A stretch of DNA of 64,000 nt from Acidobacteriota bacterium. GTDB taxonomy: Bacteria; Actinomycetota; Acidimicrobiia; Acidimicrobiales; Microtrichaceae. Positions 8,303-17,125 of this stretch are shown one piece after another. The notes beneath the pieces are model-generated. The model worked only from the letters and a program-made list of their open reading frames with translations. It did not search any database and was not told the DNA's origin. Location: positions 183,549-247,548 of the forward strand of contig QEUP01000010.1 in the NCBI GenBank assembly GCA_003577145.1, written 5' to 3'. The position numbers were made by a program, and so were the translations under genes. The first letter of the stretch is position 1, and the number at the start of each line of letters is the position of its first letter.

Positions 8303-9595
8303 GTGGTGCTCGATGCGGCGACTCTGGCGGGAGCGACTGCCGATGAGCTGATGGACGCCATCGGTCAGATGCACGCCCTGTCGTTGGCCGCCCAGCACAA
8401 GGTGCTCGAGCTGCTGGCCGAGGTCGATCGCCGTGAGGCCTGGAGAGACGACGGCTCCGGCTCGGCAGCCGCTTGGCTCATGGGCTGGCTGGGCATTTCC
8501 CGACGCACCGCCACCGAGTGGGCCGACGCCGCCCGCAAGCTGGAAGAGCTGCCTGCCATCGCGGCCGTGTTCAGCCAGGGCGGCCTCGCCTGGGACCAAC
8601 TGCGGCTGCTGTGCCGGTTCGCCACCCCCGAGACCGACGCCGGGCTGGCCGAGACCGCACCCTCCTGCACGGTCGCCCAGCTCGAGCGCATGGCCCGCCA
8701 AGCCCGGCCCGTCTCGGCAAGGGAGGCCGCCGAGGCTCACCGCACCCGCCGGTTCCGCATGCGCAAGGACCGCCACGGCTGCGGTTGGCGGCTCAGCGGC
8801 CGCCTCGAAGACGCCGACGGGGCGGCACTTGCCAAAGCAGTGGAGCGCCTGGCCGAACAGGCACCGAAGAACCCCCAGACCGGCATGTGGGACAGCTGGG
8901 AAGCCCGCTGCGCCGACGCGCTGGTCGCGCTGGCCCACCAGCGCCTGGCAGACGACGCCGACCCCGACCGGGCCACCGTCGTGGTCCACGTCGACGCCGC
9001 GATCTACGAAGCCGGCTCCCAGGATACCTCCTCGGATTGGTCCTCGGCCGGCTCCCCGGATGGCTCCCCGGCCGGCCCCCCGGATGGCTCCCCGGCCGGC
9101 CCCCCGGATGGCTCCCCGGATGGCTCCCCGGCTGCGGGTGGGCTCGCCGACATCGAAGGCGTCGGAGCCATCGCCGTCGAGACCGCCCGCCGGTTGGGCT
9201 GTGACTGCCGCCTGCAGGTCGTGGTCGACGGGCCCGACGGCGAGGCGCTGGCCCTCACATCGCTCGCCCGCACCGCTCCGCCGTGGATGAGGCGGCTGTT
9301 GCGCCGGCGCGACCAGTACTGCCGCTTCCCCGGTTGCGATCGGAGGTCCTGGTTGCACGCCCATCACGTGGTCCGCCACAGCCGCGACGGCCCGACCTCC
9401 ACCGACAACCTCGCCCTGTTCTGCAGCTTCCACCACCACTGCCTGCACGAAGGAGGCTGGGTGGCCCGCGGCGATGCCGACAGACGGCTGGTGTTCACAT
9501 CGCCCCGAGGCACGGTGCTCACCTCGGAGCCTCCCCGATTGCGTACTGAAGTAGCTGCTCGCTTCTTCGACCTCGAGCCCGCAGCCACCGGCTGA
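8303..9595 (+). CDS. DUF222 and HNH endonuclease domain protein (13E12 repeat family)
   Basis: A 430-residue protein. The N-terminal DUF222 helical domain spans about residues 10-250 (LMDAIGQMHALSLAAQHKVL, then WLGISRRTATEWADAA and LAWDQLRLLCRFATPETD). The C-terminal HNH nuclease follows: RRRDQYCRFPGCDRR (about 334-348), LHAHHVVRHSRDGPT, then LALFCSFHHHCLHEGGW. The cysteine pairs and the HH of the betabetaalpha-metal fold are intact. Between the two domains is a glycine-serine-proline-aspartate tract encoded by a tandem repeat. The start is GTG 8303 with AAGGAGG upstream. These genes are multi-copy in actinobacteria; their cellular role is not established, and they can be DNA-damage induced. 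Confidence 0.9.
   Translation: MVLDAATLAGATADELMDAIGQMHALSLAAQHKVLELLAEVDRREAWRDDGSGSAAAWLMGWLGISRRTATEWADAARKLEELPAIAAVFSQGGLAWDQLRLLCRFATPETDAGLAETAPSCTVAQLERMARQARPVSAREAAEAHRTRRFRMRKDRHGCGWRLSGRLEDADGAALAKAVERLAEQAPKNPQTGMWDSWEARCADALVALAHQRLADDADPDRATVVVHVDAAIYEAGSQDTSSDWSSAGSPDGSPAGPPDGSPAGPPDGSPDGSPAAGGLADIEGVGAIAVETARRLGCDCRLQVVVDGPDGEALALTSLARTAPPWMRRLLRRRDQYCRFPGCDRRSWLHAHHVVRHSRDGPTSTDNLALFCSFHHHCLHEGGWVARGDADRRLVFTSPRGTVLTSEPPRLRTEVAARFFDLEPAATG
9056..9127 (+). repeat. In-frame 24-bp tandem repeat inside the HNH gene
   Basis: CCGGATGGCTCC recurs at 9056, 9080 and 9104 (period 24) and again at 9116 (period 12). It encodes a PDGSPAGP-type linker between DUF222 and HNH. The array preserves the reading frame, so copy-number change would only lengthen or shorten the linker. 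Confidence 0.8.
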
Positions 9596-9675
9596 GGGAA
9601 TGACGTCCGCACCCCGCATGGTTGACCCGACGGTAATGGAAACCTCGGCTGGCAGCGGTTGCTAGCGTCCCGGCG

Positions 9676-10476
9676 ATGACCGACCTACCCCCCTCACCGT
9701 CGATCCCCAGCCAGCTCGGCGTGCGGTTGTCGATGGAGGCCGAGACCCTTGTGGGCCACCTCCTTCCCCGGCTCGAGCTCTGCACCCACGGCATGGTCCG
9801 CGCCTCGGCGTTGGTGTTCCTCGTCGACGTGGTCGCCGGAATAGCCGTCGACACCGACCCCGACGCCTGGACCTTCACATCCGACCTGAGCCTGCGGGTA
9901 CCGGCGATCCCCGCGCCGGAACGCATCGACGCGGTGGCCGGGATCCTCCGGGCAGGACGGCGCTCGGTGACCATCGAGGTGGGGCTCCTCGACGAGAGCG
10001 GCGCCGAGCTCGGCTACTCCCTGGTGGGCTTCGCCAGGATCGCCCGCCGCACCGGCGACCCTGAGAAGCCTGACATCGCCCTCGATCGCATCATCGAAGG
10101 CTGGAAGGACATCCCGGTGCTCGACACCCCCATGCGCGACGCCGTCGGGGTGGTGCAGGTCGATCCGGTCGGCGGGGTCGTCGAGCTCGAGATCCAACCC
10201 GATCTGTTGAACCCCGCCGGCGCGCTGCAGGGGGCCATGGTGAGCATGGTGGCCGAGGCCGCAGCCGAGGACCTGGCCTCCCACACCCTAGGGGTTCCTC
10301 AGATCGTGACCGACCTTGACATCCGTTTCGTGGCCCAGGCGCGAACGGGGCTGGTCCGAAGCCGGGCAGCCTTCATCGGACCGCCCTCGGACGGCTCCGT
10401 GCGAGTGGACCTGCTCGACGTCGGCCAGGACCGCGCCGTCACCTCGGTGCTGGCGCGCACCCGACCCGCAGCCTGA
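9676..10476 (+). CDS. Double hotdog-fold thioesterase-like protein (PaaI/acyl-CoA thioesterase type)
   Basis: A 266-residue protein with two similar hotdog halves. The first half (about residues 10-130) has HGMVRASALVFLVDVVAGIA, the central-helix region of hotdog enzymes; the second (about 150-264) has NPAGALQGAMVSMVAEAAAE and a strand IVTDLDIRFVAQARTG. This NxxGxxxGG-like helix is typical of PaaI/YbgC-type thioesterases acting on acyl-CoA substrates. No signal peptide; likely cytosolic. It is monocistronic and convergent with the small gene at 10500. Substrate unknown. Confidence 0.75.
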   Translation: MTDLPPSPSIPSQLGVRLSMEAETLVGHLLPRLELCTHGMVRASALVFLVDVVAGIAVDTDPDAWTFTSDLSLRVPAIPAPERIDAVAGILRAGRRSVTIEVGLLDESGAELGYSLVGFARIARRTGDPEKPDIALDRIIEGWKDIPVLDTPMRDAVGVVQVDPVGGVVELEIQPDLLNPAGALQGAMVSMVAEAAAEDLASHTLGVPQIVTDLDIRFVAQARTGLVRSRAAFIGPPSDGSVRVDLLDVGQDRAVTSVLARTRPAA

Positions 10477-10499
10477 GGGGTCTCAGCCGACCTCGGGGC

Positions 10500-10754
10500 T
10501 CAGAGTGCGGCGCTGACAGGTTCGGGGAGACGGTTCTTGAGCTCCTCGAGACGGCTCAGGACCCACCCGTTCTCCACGACGGTGACGCCGGGCATGTCAG
10601 CGAGGATGCAGTCGACCTCGGCGGTGAGCTCGTCGTTCCCCGCCGCTGCGAGGCGGATGTCGAGGAGCTGGTCGATGACCCGGGCCCGGCCCGACACCTG
10701 GCCGTCGAGGTACATGATGAGCTCGTTGATGAGGTCACGTGTCTCCACGGTCAT
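10500..10754 (-). CDS. Small hypothetical protein (84 residues)
   Basis: Begins at ATG 10754 (MTVETRDLINELI) with GAGG about seven bases upstream; the frame is open far upstream but that part overlaps the UPF0182 gene in another frame. The protein is mostly helical and amphipathic, ending LSRLEELKNRLPEPVSAAL, with no recognised domain, membrane segment or signal. It lies directly downstream of the UPF0182 gene on the same strand and may be cotranscribed or follow a weak terminator. I do not recognise the family. Confidence 0.55.
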   Translation of the reverse strand: MTVETRDLINELIMYLDGQVSGRARVIDQLLDIRLAAAGNDELTAEVDCILADMPGVTVVENGWVLSRLEELKNRLPEPVSAAL

Positions 10755-10826
10755 AAGAGCCTCAGTATGGCCCCAGATGTTCCCGAAGACACGGTGACCA
10801 AAGGCACTTTCGCGGGTTCGGGCCCA

Positions 10827-10853
10827 GGCGCGTCCAGCGCCAGGGGGCGCGCC
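10827..10853 (-). terminator. GC-rich hairpin downstream of the UPF0182 gene
   Basis: GGCGCG (10827-10832) pairs with CGCGCC (10848-10853) around a 15-base loop, just past the UPF0182 stop codon. There is no T-tract. Terminators without a T-tract are common in high-GC actinobacteria, but a six-pair stem is weak evidence. Confidence 0.3.
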
Positions 10854-10863
10854 GGTGGCTGGG

Positions 10864-13800
10864 TCAGGCCTCGCCTGTCGCCTCGGTGGTGGTCGTGGTG
10901 TCCCCCGGCCCGCCGCCTCCTGAGTCACCGGAGGGCTCCTCCTGGGTGGCCAGCAACTCGATCGCCTGGGTGACGAGCTGCGCGGCCAGTTCGACCTGCT
11001 CCTGGTAGGTGCCCAGATCGCCGTCGGCCAGGGCCTCGTCGGCCGCTGTGAAAGCCGCCACGGCGTCGGCCAGCAGCGAACCGACCGTGGCTGTGGTCTC
11101 GGGTTCGCCCTCGCCCTCGGTGCCCTCCCCCTCACCTTCGGTGCCTTCGCCCTCACCTTCGGTGTCACCCGCGGCCTCCTCCTCCTGGGTGGTGATCTGG
11201 GCCTCCGGGAAAACCTCGAGAATCGCCTCCTCCAGGGTGTCGGCCATCACGATGGACTGACCGAGGGCCACCACCACCTTGCGCAGCTCGGGCACCGCCG
11301 CGTCCTGCTTGGCCTGCACGTACAGGGGTCGGACGTAGAGCAGCGATTCCGACACCGGGATGATCAACATGTTGCCCCACAGGACACTCGAACCCTGCTG
11401 GTCGAGCAGGGTGATCTGCTCGGCGATCTCAGTGGTGCTCAAGATGTTGGACTGCACGATGGCCGGACCGTCGACGTTGCTGTTGCGCTCGCCGTCGGTG
11501 CCCGGAACCGTCATCTCGTAGACCTGCAACTCGCCGAAGTTCTGCGGGTCGCTCTTGCCGACCATGAACGAGACCAGTTGGTTGCGGGGCGAGCCGTCAC
11601 CCTGGACGGGTACGAACGAGCGCAAGAGGAGGAACTCCTCCTGCTCGGCCTCGGGCAAGCGCATGAGCAGGTAGTACGGATCCATCTTCTTCTCGCCGGT
11701 GATGGAGGAGTCCCCTTCGCCTCCCTGGTCACCGGTGATTGCTGTGCCCGGGTCCTGGGCGATGTCCCACAGGTCGTCGTTGCCGTAGAACTGCGCGGCA
11801 TCGGTCATGTGATAGCGGTTGTACATGTTCGTCTGCACCCGGAACATGTCCTCGGGGTAGCGGAAGTGCGCCTTGAGGTCCTCGGGGATCTCGTCGGTGT
11901 CGACGAACAGCTCGGGGAACGCCTGTGCGTAAGCCCGCGCGATCGGGTCCTCTTCGCCGTCGTAGAGCTTGTCGGTCAGATAGAGTGTCACCGAGCCGTC
12001 GTAGGCGTCGATGACCGCCTTGACCGAGTTGCGCATGTAGTTGAAGCGGATCCCGTCGAGGGCGCTGCCGGAGGGCAGTGAGCCGGTATCGGCTTGTTGC
12101 GCATAGGGATAGCGGTCGGTGGTGGCGTAGCCGTCGAGGATGTAGACCATCCTCCCGTCGTCGGTCACGACGGGATACGGATCGGAGTCGTACTGGAAGA
12201 AGGGGGCGACGGTCTCGACGCGCTCCCGGACGTCACGATTGAAGATGATCCGCGAGTCGTCGTCGAGGAACCCCGATATGAGCGGATCGATCTCGCCGAA
12301 GCGCAGGGCGAAGGCAGCCTTCTTGAGGAAACCGCCGATGGGAACACCGCCGTCGCCTTCGTACGGTGGCACCTCGCCGGTGCCATCCTCCTCGGCACGA
12401 CTGGTGTTGACGATCGAATACCCCTCGAGGTCCTCTCCGACATAGAGCTGGGGCTGGTCCACTTCGATGTCGGTCACCGTGCTCTCCACCGGCAGTCCGC
12501 CCACCCTGAAGTCGGGTCGACCGTTCGCGGTCACGGCGTTGGCAGGGGAGAGCGCCAGACCGTAGCCGTGGGTGAAGGCGAGATGCTGGCCCTCCCAGCT
12601 CTGTTGGGGTATCCCACCCTCGTTCAGCTCGCGAGCCGACAGGACGACCTGCGTCTCGTCCCCGTCGATCTGGTACCGGTCGACGTCGAGATCCCTGAAG
12701 ATGAACCAGCCCTTCTCGCCCTCGAGGCGCTGGTAGGTGTCGTTGACGACGGCCGGGTCGAGCAGGCGGATGTTGCGGATGGTCGCCTCGTTCTCGGTGA
12801 TGGCGTCGTCGGGCAGACTCGTCTCGTAGTCGAAGTCGACGACTTGCTCGTCGGAGAGATCGATCCCCATCGCCGCACGTGTCGCCTCGATGTTGCGCGC
12901 GATGTACGGGTCCTCCTTGGCGGACTCGTCTGGCTCGACTTGGAAACGTTGGACGAAAGCCGGGTACCCGGTGCCCACGACGAGGGCTACCAGCGCCCAC
13001 AGACCCACCGCCAGCACGGGGAACACCCATCCCTTGCGCCAGATGTTGATGATGAACAAACCGGCAGCGAACAGCGAGATGAGCAGCAACAGGTTGATGG
13101 CCGGGAGCTGGGCGTTGACATCGGTGTAGAGAGCACCGTCAACGGTCCCCCGCTGCGAAACAGTGAGCTCGTAGCGCTGCAGCCAGTAGTCGGCCGCCTT
13201 CACGAGAGCGAGAACCGCCAGGAGAACCGAGAGATGCACCTTCACCTGCGAGGTCACCCGCTCGCCGCTCACCTGCATGCGGATGCCGCCGTTCAGGTAG
13301 TGGGCTATGGAGGTGACGATGATGATGATGATGAGCGACGCGAACGCCCAGTTCACGACGAAGGTGTAGAAGGGAAGCTGGAAGACGTAGAAACCCACGT
13401 CCAGGCCGAACTGGGGGTCTTCGATGCCGAAGTCGATCCGGTTCCTGAACAGCACCCAGTCGTTCCATTGGCTGGAGACGCCGACCCCGGCGATGAGGGC
13501 GAAGATCAGCGCGACTGCACCGCGGATGAGGCCCTGCCGGGGCGCCACGACCTCGTGGTAGCGCTCGAGCAACTCGTCTTCGGGCCCAGGGGTGCGGAAC
13601 CGCGGAGCCACCCGGTCGGCGACGTAGAGGTTCAGCCACAAAGCGATGAAGAACACGACCGTGAAGATGACTGCCAGGGAGAGCTTGGACCCGAGAACGC
13701 CTGACCACACGCCCGACAGGTCGAGGGACTCGAACCACAGGTAGTCGGTGTAGAACTGCGCGATGGCCCGCAGCGACAGGATCAGGACCAGCAGGAACAC

Positions 13801-13890
13801 GGCCAGGACTATGAGCACCACCCGCCCGCGCCTCGACAGGCGCCGCTTGCGGCGCGGTCGAGGCCGCGGCATGTCGGAGGGTGCCCTCAT
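10864..13890 (-). CDS. UPF0182 family large membrane protein
   Basis: A 1008-residue protein of the UPF0182 (COG1615) family, common in actinobacteria and cyanobacteria and of unknown function. A basic N-terminus (RPRPRRKRRLSRRGR) precedes about seven transmembrane helices (residues 20-330), including the FYTDYLWFESLDL segment typical of the family. A large extracytoplasmic domain follows (about 340-900) with family motifs such as SWEGQHLAFTHGYGLALSP and DGYATTDRYPYAQ. The last 110 residues contain an acidic Gly-Glu-Thr repeat (encoded at 11102-11167), a helical segment and a Gly/Thr tail. The start at 13890 or at the internal ATG 13872 is possible. Monocistronic except perhaps for the small gene downstream. 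Confidence 0.9.
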   Translation of the reverse strand: MRAPSDMPRPRPRRKRRLSRRGRVVLIVLAVFLLVLILSLRAIAQFYTDYLWFESLDLSGVWSGVLGSKLSLAVIFTVVFFIALWLNLYVADRVAPRFRTPGPEDELLERYHEVVAPRQGLIRGAVALIFALIAGVGVSSQWNDWVLFRNRIDFGIEDPQFGLDVGFYVFQLPFYTFVVNWAFASLIIIIIVTSIAHYLNGGIRMQVSGERVTSQVKVHLSVLLAVLALVKAADYWLQRYELTVSQRGTVDGALYTDVNAQLPAINLLLLISLFAAGLFIINIWRKGWVFPVLAVGLWALVALVVGTGYPAFVQRFQVEPDESAKEDPYIARNIEATRAAMGIDLSDEQVVDFDYETSLPDDAITENEATIRNIRLLDPAVVNDTYQRLEGEKGWFIFRDLDVDRYQIDGDETQVVLSARELNEGGIPQQSWEGQHLAFTHGYGLALSPANAVTANGRPDFRVGGLPVESTVTDIEVDQPQLYVGEDLEGYSIVNTSRAEEDGTGEVPPYEGDGGVPIGGFLKKAAFALRFGEIDPLISGFLDDDSRIIFNRDVRERVETVAPFFQYDSDPYPVVTDDGRMVYILDGYATTDRYPYAQQADTGSLPSGSALDGIRFNYMRNSVKAVIDAYDGSVTLYLTDKLYDGEEDPIARAYAQAFPELFVDTDEIPEDLKAHFRYPEDMFRVQTNMYNRYHMTDAAQFYGNDDLWDIAQDPGTAITGDQGGEGDSSITGEKKMDPYYLLMRLPEAEQEEFLLLRSFVPVQGDGSPRNQLVSFMVGKSDPQNFGELQVYEMTVPGTDGERNSNVDGPAIVQSNILSTTEIAEQITLLDQQGSSVLWGNMLIIPVSESLLYVRPLYVQAKQDAAVPELRKVVVALGQSIVMADTLEEAILEVFPEAQITTQEEEAAGDTEGEGEGTEGEGEGTEGEGEPETTATVGSLLADAVAAFTAADEALADGDLGTYQEQVELAAQLVTQAIELLATQEEPSGDSGGGGPGDTTTTTEATGEA

Positions 13891-13902
13891 GGCGCTTCAG
13901 GT

Positions 13903-13924
13903 TAGCCCTGATCATTCAGGGCTA
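13903..13924 (-). terminator. Hairpin at the end of the DivIVA-like gene
   Basis: A perfect nine-base inverted repeat, TAGCCCTGA and TCAGGGCTA, around a TCAT loop. One arm contains the TAG stop codon of the DivIVA-like gene, and the element separates it from the UPF0182 gene on the same strand. Probably a factor-independent terminator lacking a T-tract. Confidence 0.5.
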
Positions 13925-15922
13925 GGCGTCGTCCCTGACGAGGAGGCAGCGGCATCCCGGATGAGCCGGCGGGAGCAGATCGCCGGTCGGGTATGGCTCG
14001 CCTTTCGGGACGCCGCCGGCCAGGGCGTTGTCGTCGGCGTCGGGGCACGGGAGACCGCCGTTGTCGACCACCCAGCAGAGTCGAGTGCCTGCGGCAACCG
14101 ACTCGTAGAGCCCGCGGTTGAAGGCGGTGAGCACCAGTTGCTCGCTGTCCTCGGCGACCTTCTGGTTCTTCCACTCGCGATACACCGCTCGCACCCGTTC
14201 GGCCACCTCCTCCTTGTCGGCGACCTCGGCCACCTCGGAGAAGCAGGCCTCGAGGCGGGCACGTAGCGGCTCCACGAAGGTGGTACCGATCTGGTCGATG
14301 AGGCCGTCGATGAACTCGTCCGGATCGACCTTCTGGAGATCGCCCTCGAGGAAGCCCGCGCCGGCCCTTATCGCGTCGTCGAGATCGGCCACTGCCACCG
14401 ACGCGTAGGTCTCGACGTGCTCGTCGAGACCACCGAGCACCTCGCCGAAGCCGGGTATCCCCTTCTTGTGGCGGCGCAGGGAGTCGAGAACCTGGTTCTG
14501 CTCGTCGGAAAGGACCCGCTTGAGACGCCGTCCGAGCGACCGCTCTATGGGCTCGACTGCGACGTCGCGTCGATCGAGGACCGTCTCGGTGGAATCGCCT
14601 GCCTCCCCCTCGGACAGGTCGATGACCGCCGACTCCTCGCTGAGATCGAGCACCGATTCCTCGTCGAGGCCCGCCGCGGCATGTTCACGAAGGGTCTCCC
14701 TGGCCTCCTCGGCGGCGTGCTCGCGGTCGGCCTTGATGCGGGCGAACAACGCGCCCACGTCGTCACCGGACTCCCCGCCCCCGGCGCCCTCTTCGCCGGT
14801 GTCGGGTCGGCCCTCGGCATCCCCCACAGCTCGCAGGTGGCGCTGCGTCTTCTGCCCGGCTCCCCGGGAGGGCTCCTCGGCCGGTTCCTCGGCCGGTTCC
14901 TCGGCCGGTTCCTCGGTGGGTTCCTCGGTGGGCTCCTCGACTGCCTCGGTCGCGGGCTCGGCCGCCCCCTCCCCTGCTCCTGCTGCTTCGCCGGCGCGCT
15001 CTGCGTCCTCGACGGACACCTCCACGGTGATGAGCTGCGCCTCGAGCTCGGCGACCACGGTGTCCTCGTCGTCAGCCACCATGCGCGAGGCGTCGTCGGC
15101 AGCTTCGCGGGCGCCGGTGAGAGCGCCGCGGAGATCGCCGGTCGTGTCATCGAGCACCGCCCGGACCGATTCGAACACGTCGAGCAGGCTCTCGCGGCCG
15201 GCGCGCAGGGCTTCGAGCTGCTTGCGCGCCGCCTTTCGGCGCTTGGCGAGGTCGCGCAGGATCTTCTCTCGCAGCTTCTTGGCCTCGGCGATCATCTCGC
15301 GGCCCTGATCACGACCGGCCTCGATCTCGGTCTCGGCAGCCACCCGCGCTTCCTCGAGCACCTTCTCGGCCCGGGTTCTGATGTCGGCCGCCTTCTCCTC
15401 CGCTTCGGTGGTCTTGGCGGCAAGGATCTCCTCTGACTCCTTGCGCAACCGGCCGGCGGTCTCCTCGGCCTGGACCCGGAGGCGCTGCCCTTCCTCACGG
15501 GCCTTGGCGATGATCTCGTCGGCCTCCTGCTTCTTCTTGGAGATGAGCTGGTCGGCATCCTGGCGAAGTTGGCTGGCGTCGCTCTGGGCGTCCTTCAAGA
15601 GGCGGGCTACGTTCTCCTCGGCTTTGGTGCGCATCTCGTTGGCGGCCTGGCGTGCAGCTTCGATGACCCGGGCCGTCTCCTCGCCGAGGACCTGCGCGAT
15701 GCGGTGCTCGTCGGGCCGTTCGGCGACCCGGATCTCCCCTTCGAGCTCGACCACGCGACCTTCGAGCTCGAAGTTCGTGTGCCTCAGCGACCGCAGCTCC
15801 GAGGAGACCTTGTTGAGGAAGGCCTTCACCTCGATGGGGTCATAGCCCCGGCGGATCTTGGTGAACTCCCTGCGACCCACCTCGTCGGGCTCGATCGATC
15901 CGGAACCACGGGGATCTGCCAT
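13922..15922 (-). CDS. DivIVA-like coiled-coil protein fused to a phage-head-morphogenesis-type C-terminal domain
   Basis: A protein of 666 residues from ATG 15922 (MADPRGSGS); an upstream start at 15964 is possible. Residues about 20-43 (REFTKIRRGYDPIEVKAFL) are the DivIVA N-terminal motif that binds membranes and seeds the coiled coil. A long coiled coil rich in Glu, Lys, Arg and Ala follows to about residue 270. Next comes an acidic proline region (repeated EEPA/EEPT, about 335-365). The last 200 residues are helical and end with PCPDADDNALAG and LLPPAHPGCRCLLV. That Cys-rich, HPxCRC ending is the signature of SPP1 gp7/Mu F-type minor head proteins. DivIVA proteins organise pole, septum and growth zones; the C-terminal domain's role in a cellular protein is unknown. 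Confidence 0.8.
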   Translation of the reverse strand: MADPRGSGSIEPDEVGRREFTKIRRGYDPIEVKAFLNKVSSELRSLRHTNFELEGRVVELEGEIRVAERPDEHRIAQVLGEETARVIEAARQAANEMRTKAEENVARLLKDAQSDASQLRQDADQLISKKKQEADEIIAKAREEGQRLRVQAEETAGRLRKESEEILAAKTTEAEEKAADIRTRAEKVLEEARVAAETEIEAGRDQGREMIAEAKKLREKILRDLAKRRKAARKQLEALRAGRESLLDVFESVRAVLDDTTGDLRGALTGAREAADDASRMVADDEDTVVAELEAQLITVEVSVEDAERAGEAAGAGEGAAEPATEAVEEPTEEPTEEPAEEPAEEPAEEPSRGAGQKTQRHLRAVGDAEGRPDTGEEGAGGGESGDDVGALFARIKADREHAAEEARETLREHAAAGLDEESVLDLSEESAVIDLSEGEAGDSTETVLDRRDVAVEPIERSLGRRLKRVLSDEQNQVLDSLRRHKKGIPGFGEVLGGLDEHVETYASVAVADLDDAIRAGAGFLEGDLQKVDPDEFIDGLIDQIGTTFVEPLRARLEACFSEVAEVADKEEVAERVRAVYREWKNQKVAEDSEQLVLTAFNRGLYESVAAGTRLCWVVDNGGLPCPDADDNALAGGVPKGEPYPTGDLLPPAHPGCRCLLVRDDA
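14871..14942 (-). repeat. 12-bp in-frame tandem repeat in the DivIVA-like gene
   Basis: The 12-base unit GGTTCCTCGGCC (plus-strand reading) is repeated about five times with small changes and encodes the acidic-proline linker (EEPA/EEPT) on the minus strand. It separates the coiled coil from the C-terminal domain. Confidence 0.6.
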
Positions 15923-16000
15923 GGACCCCAACCCTACTGCCGTTTCAGCACGCGGCGTGGGCAAAGCCGCGCCAAGCGGCCGCGGCTCGCGGTCTGACCG

Positions 16001-17125
16001 TCAAGCCGCTTCGCCGGGCAGTTCGATCCCCCCGGGGACGAGGACTTCGAGGGCCTCGTCGAGCGTGCCGACCTGCACGACCTCCACGTCGTCGCCGGCG
16101 ATCTCGCCGATCCGCTCGTACTCCTCCTCGGTGAGGCTGTCGGGAACTATGAACAGGTCGATGCCGGCCCGCGACACTGCGGACACCTTCTGGGGAACCC
16201 CACCGACCGGGCCCACCGAGCCGTCCGGCTCGATGGCGCCGGTGACCGCGACGACCTGCCCGTCGGTCAGATCCTCGGGGGTGAGCAGGTCGATCACGGC
16301 CAGGGTCCATGCCAGCCCGGCGGAGGGACCGGTGACCTCACCGGAGTCGATGTCGATCTCGAAAGGCAGGTCGACCTCGAGATCTCGGGTCTCGAGGGTC
16401 ACCCCGAGGATGGGAGCGTCGGGGTCGGACTCGCGGGGAGCCAGCTCGACACTGACCTCTTCGGGCTCGCCGCCGTCGTGGGGCTCGAACACGATGCTGA
16501 CCTCGTCACCCGGCTGGTGCTCGGAAACCGCCTCGACGAGATCGCCGTGCACCGCGATCGGCCGGCCCTCGAACTCCACGATGACATCGCCGGGGGTGAG
16601 CACGCCGTCGGCGGGCAGGCCCTTGCCGACACCGGTCACCACCGCCCCGGTGCCGCCGACCTCGACGTCGTAGCCGAGGTACTCCAGAGCCACCCACGTC
16701 GCCTCGATCTTGGACTGGTCCATCATCTCCTGGTTGACGCGCTGCTGCTCGTCCTCGTCGCCGTCGGGGTAGACCTCGCTCCGGTGCTTGATGTCCACGG
16801 TGTCGTCGATCCAGCCGCGCAGCAGATCCATGAGGGTGGCGTCTTTGATGGAGACCGTGGTGAACATGATCTCGCCGTCGGAGGAGTAGGCCTGCTCGCC
16901 CTCGACGACGATCTTCTCCTCGGTGTCCCTGACCGAACCGGGCGCGAACGCGACATAGGGGGTGGGGACGAAGAAGGCGGCGATGACGAAGGCGATCAGG
17001 CAACCGGCCGCGATGCCGCCGATGACCCAGAGCTTCTTGCGCGGACGGCCTTCCTGCCGATCGGTGGGGGAATCGACATCAGCTCCGGAGCTCGGGTGCT
17101 CCGGCGATAGCATCTCTCCTGTCAT
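16001..17125 (-). CDS. YlbL-type PDZ and Lon-like (S16) membrane serine protease
   Basis: 374 residues from ATG 17125; the ATG at 17113 is an alternative start. One transmembrane helix (about residues 33-53) anchors an extracytoplasmic protein with a PDZ domain (about 155-225, GKGLPADGVLTPGDVIVEFE) and a Lon-type protease domain (about 250-365). The Ser-Lys dyad is present: TGPSAGLAW (S268) and PQKVSAV (K313). The family includes Bacillus YlbL and mycobacterial homologues of unclear substrate, linked in some species to cell-division control. The start codon overlaps the start codon of the divergent gene at 17124. Confidence 0.86.
   Translation of the reverse strand: MTGEMLSPEHPSSGADVDSPTDRQEGRPRKKLWVIGGIAAGCLIAFVIAAFFVPTPYVAFAPGSVRDTEEKIVVEGEQAYSSDGEIMFTTVSIKDATLMDLLRGWIDDTVDIKHRSEVYPDGDEDEQQRVNQEMMDQSKIEATWVALEYLGYDVEVGGTGAVVTGVGKGLPADGVLTPGDVIVEFEGRPIAVHGDLVEAVSEHQPGDEVSIVFEPHDGGEPEEVSVELAPRESDPDAPILGVTLETRDLEVDLPFEIDIDSGEVTGPSAGLAWTLAVIDLLTPEDLTDGQVVAVTGAIEPDGSVGPVGGVPQKVSAVSRAGIDLFIVPDSLTEEEYERIGEIAGDDVEVVQVGTLDEALEVLVPGGIELPGEAA

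Noticed and set aside
9056..9127. Regular 24-base repeats considered as a CRISPR array
   Set aside because: Units are contiguous, without spacers, in frame inside a coding sequence, and no cas genes are present.
10477..10499. Convergent terminator between the thioesterase gene and the small gene at 10500
   Set aside because: CTGAG/CTCAG pairing is short and interrupted; not convincing.
12094..13704. A 536-codon plus-strand open frame opposite the UPF0182 gene
   Set aside because: Shadow frame; the minus-strand protein has clear family features and membrane helices.
14871..14942. 12-base repeats as a regulatory iteron array
   Set aside because: They are in frame and code for an acidic proline-rich linker, which explains them.
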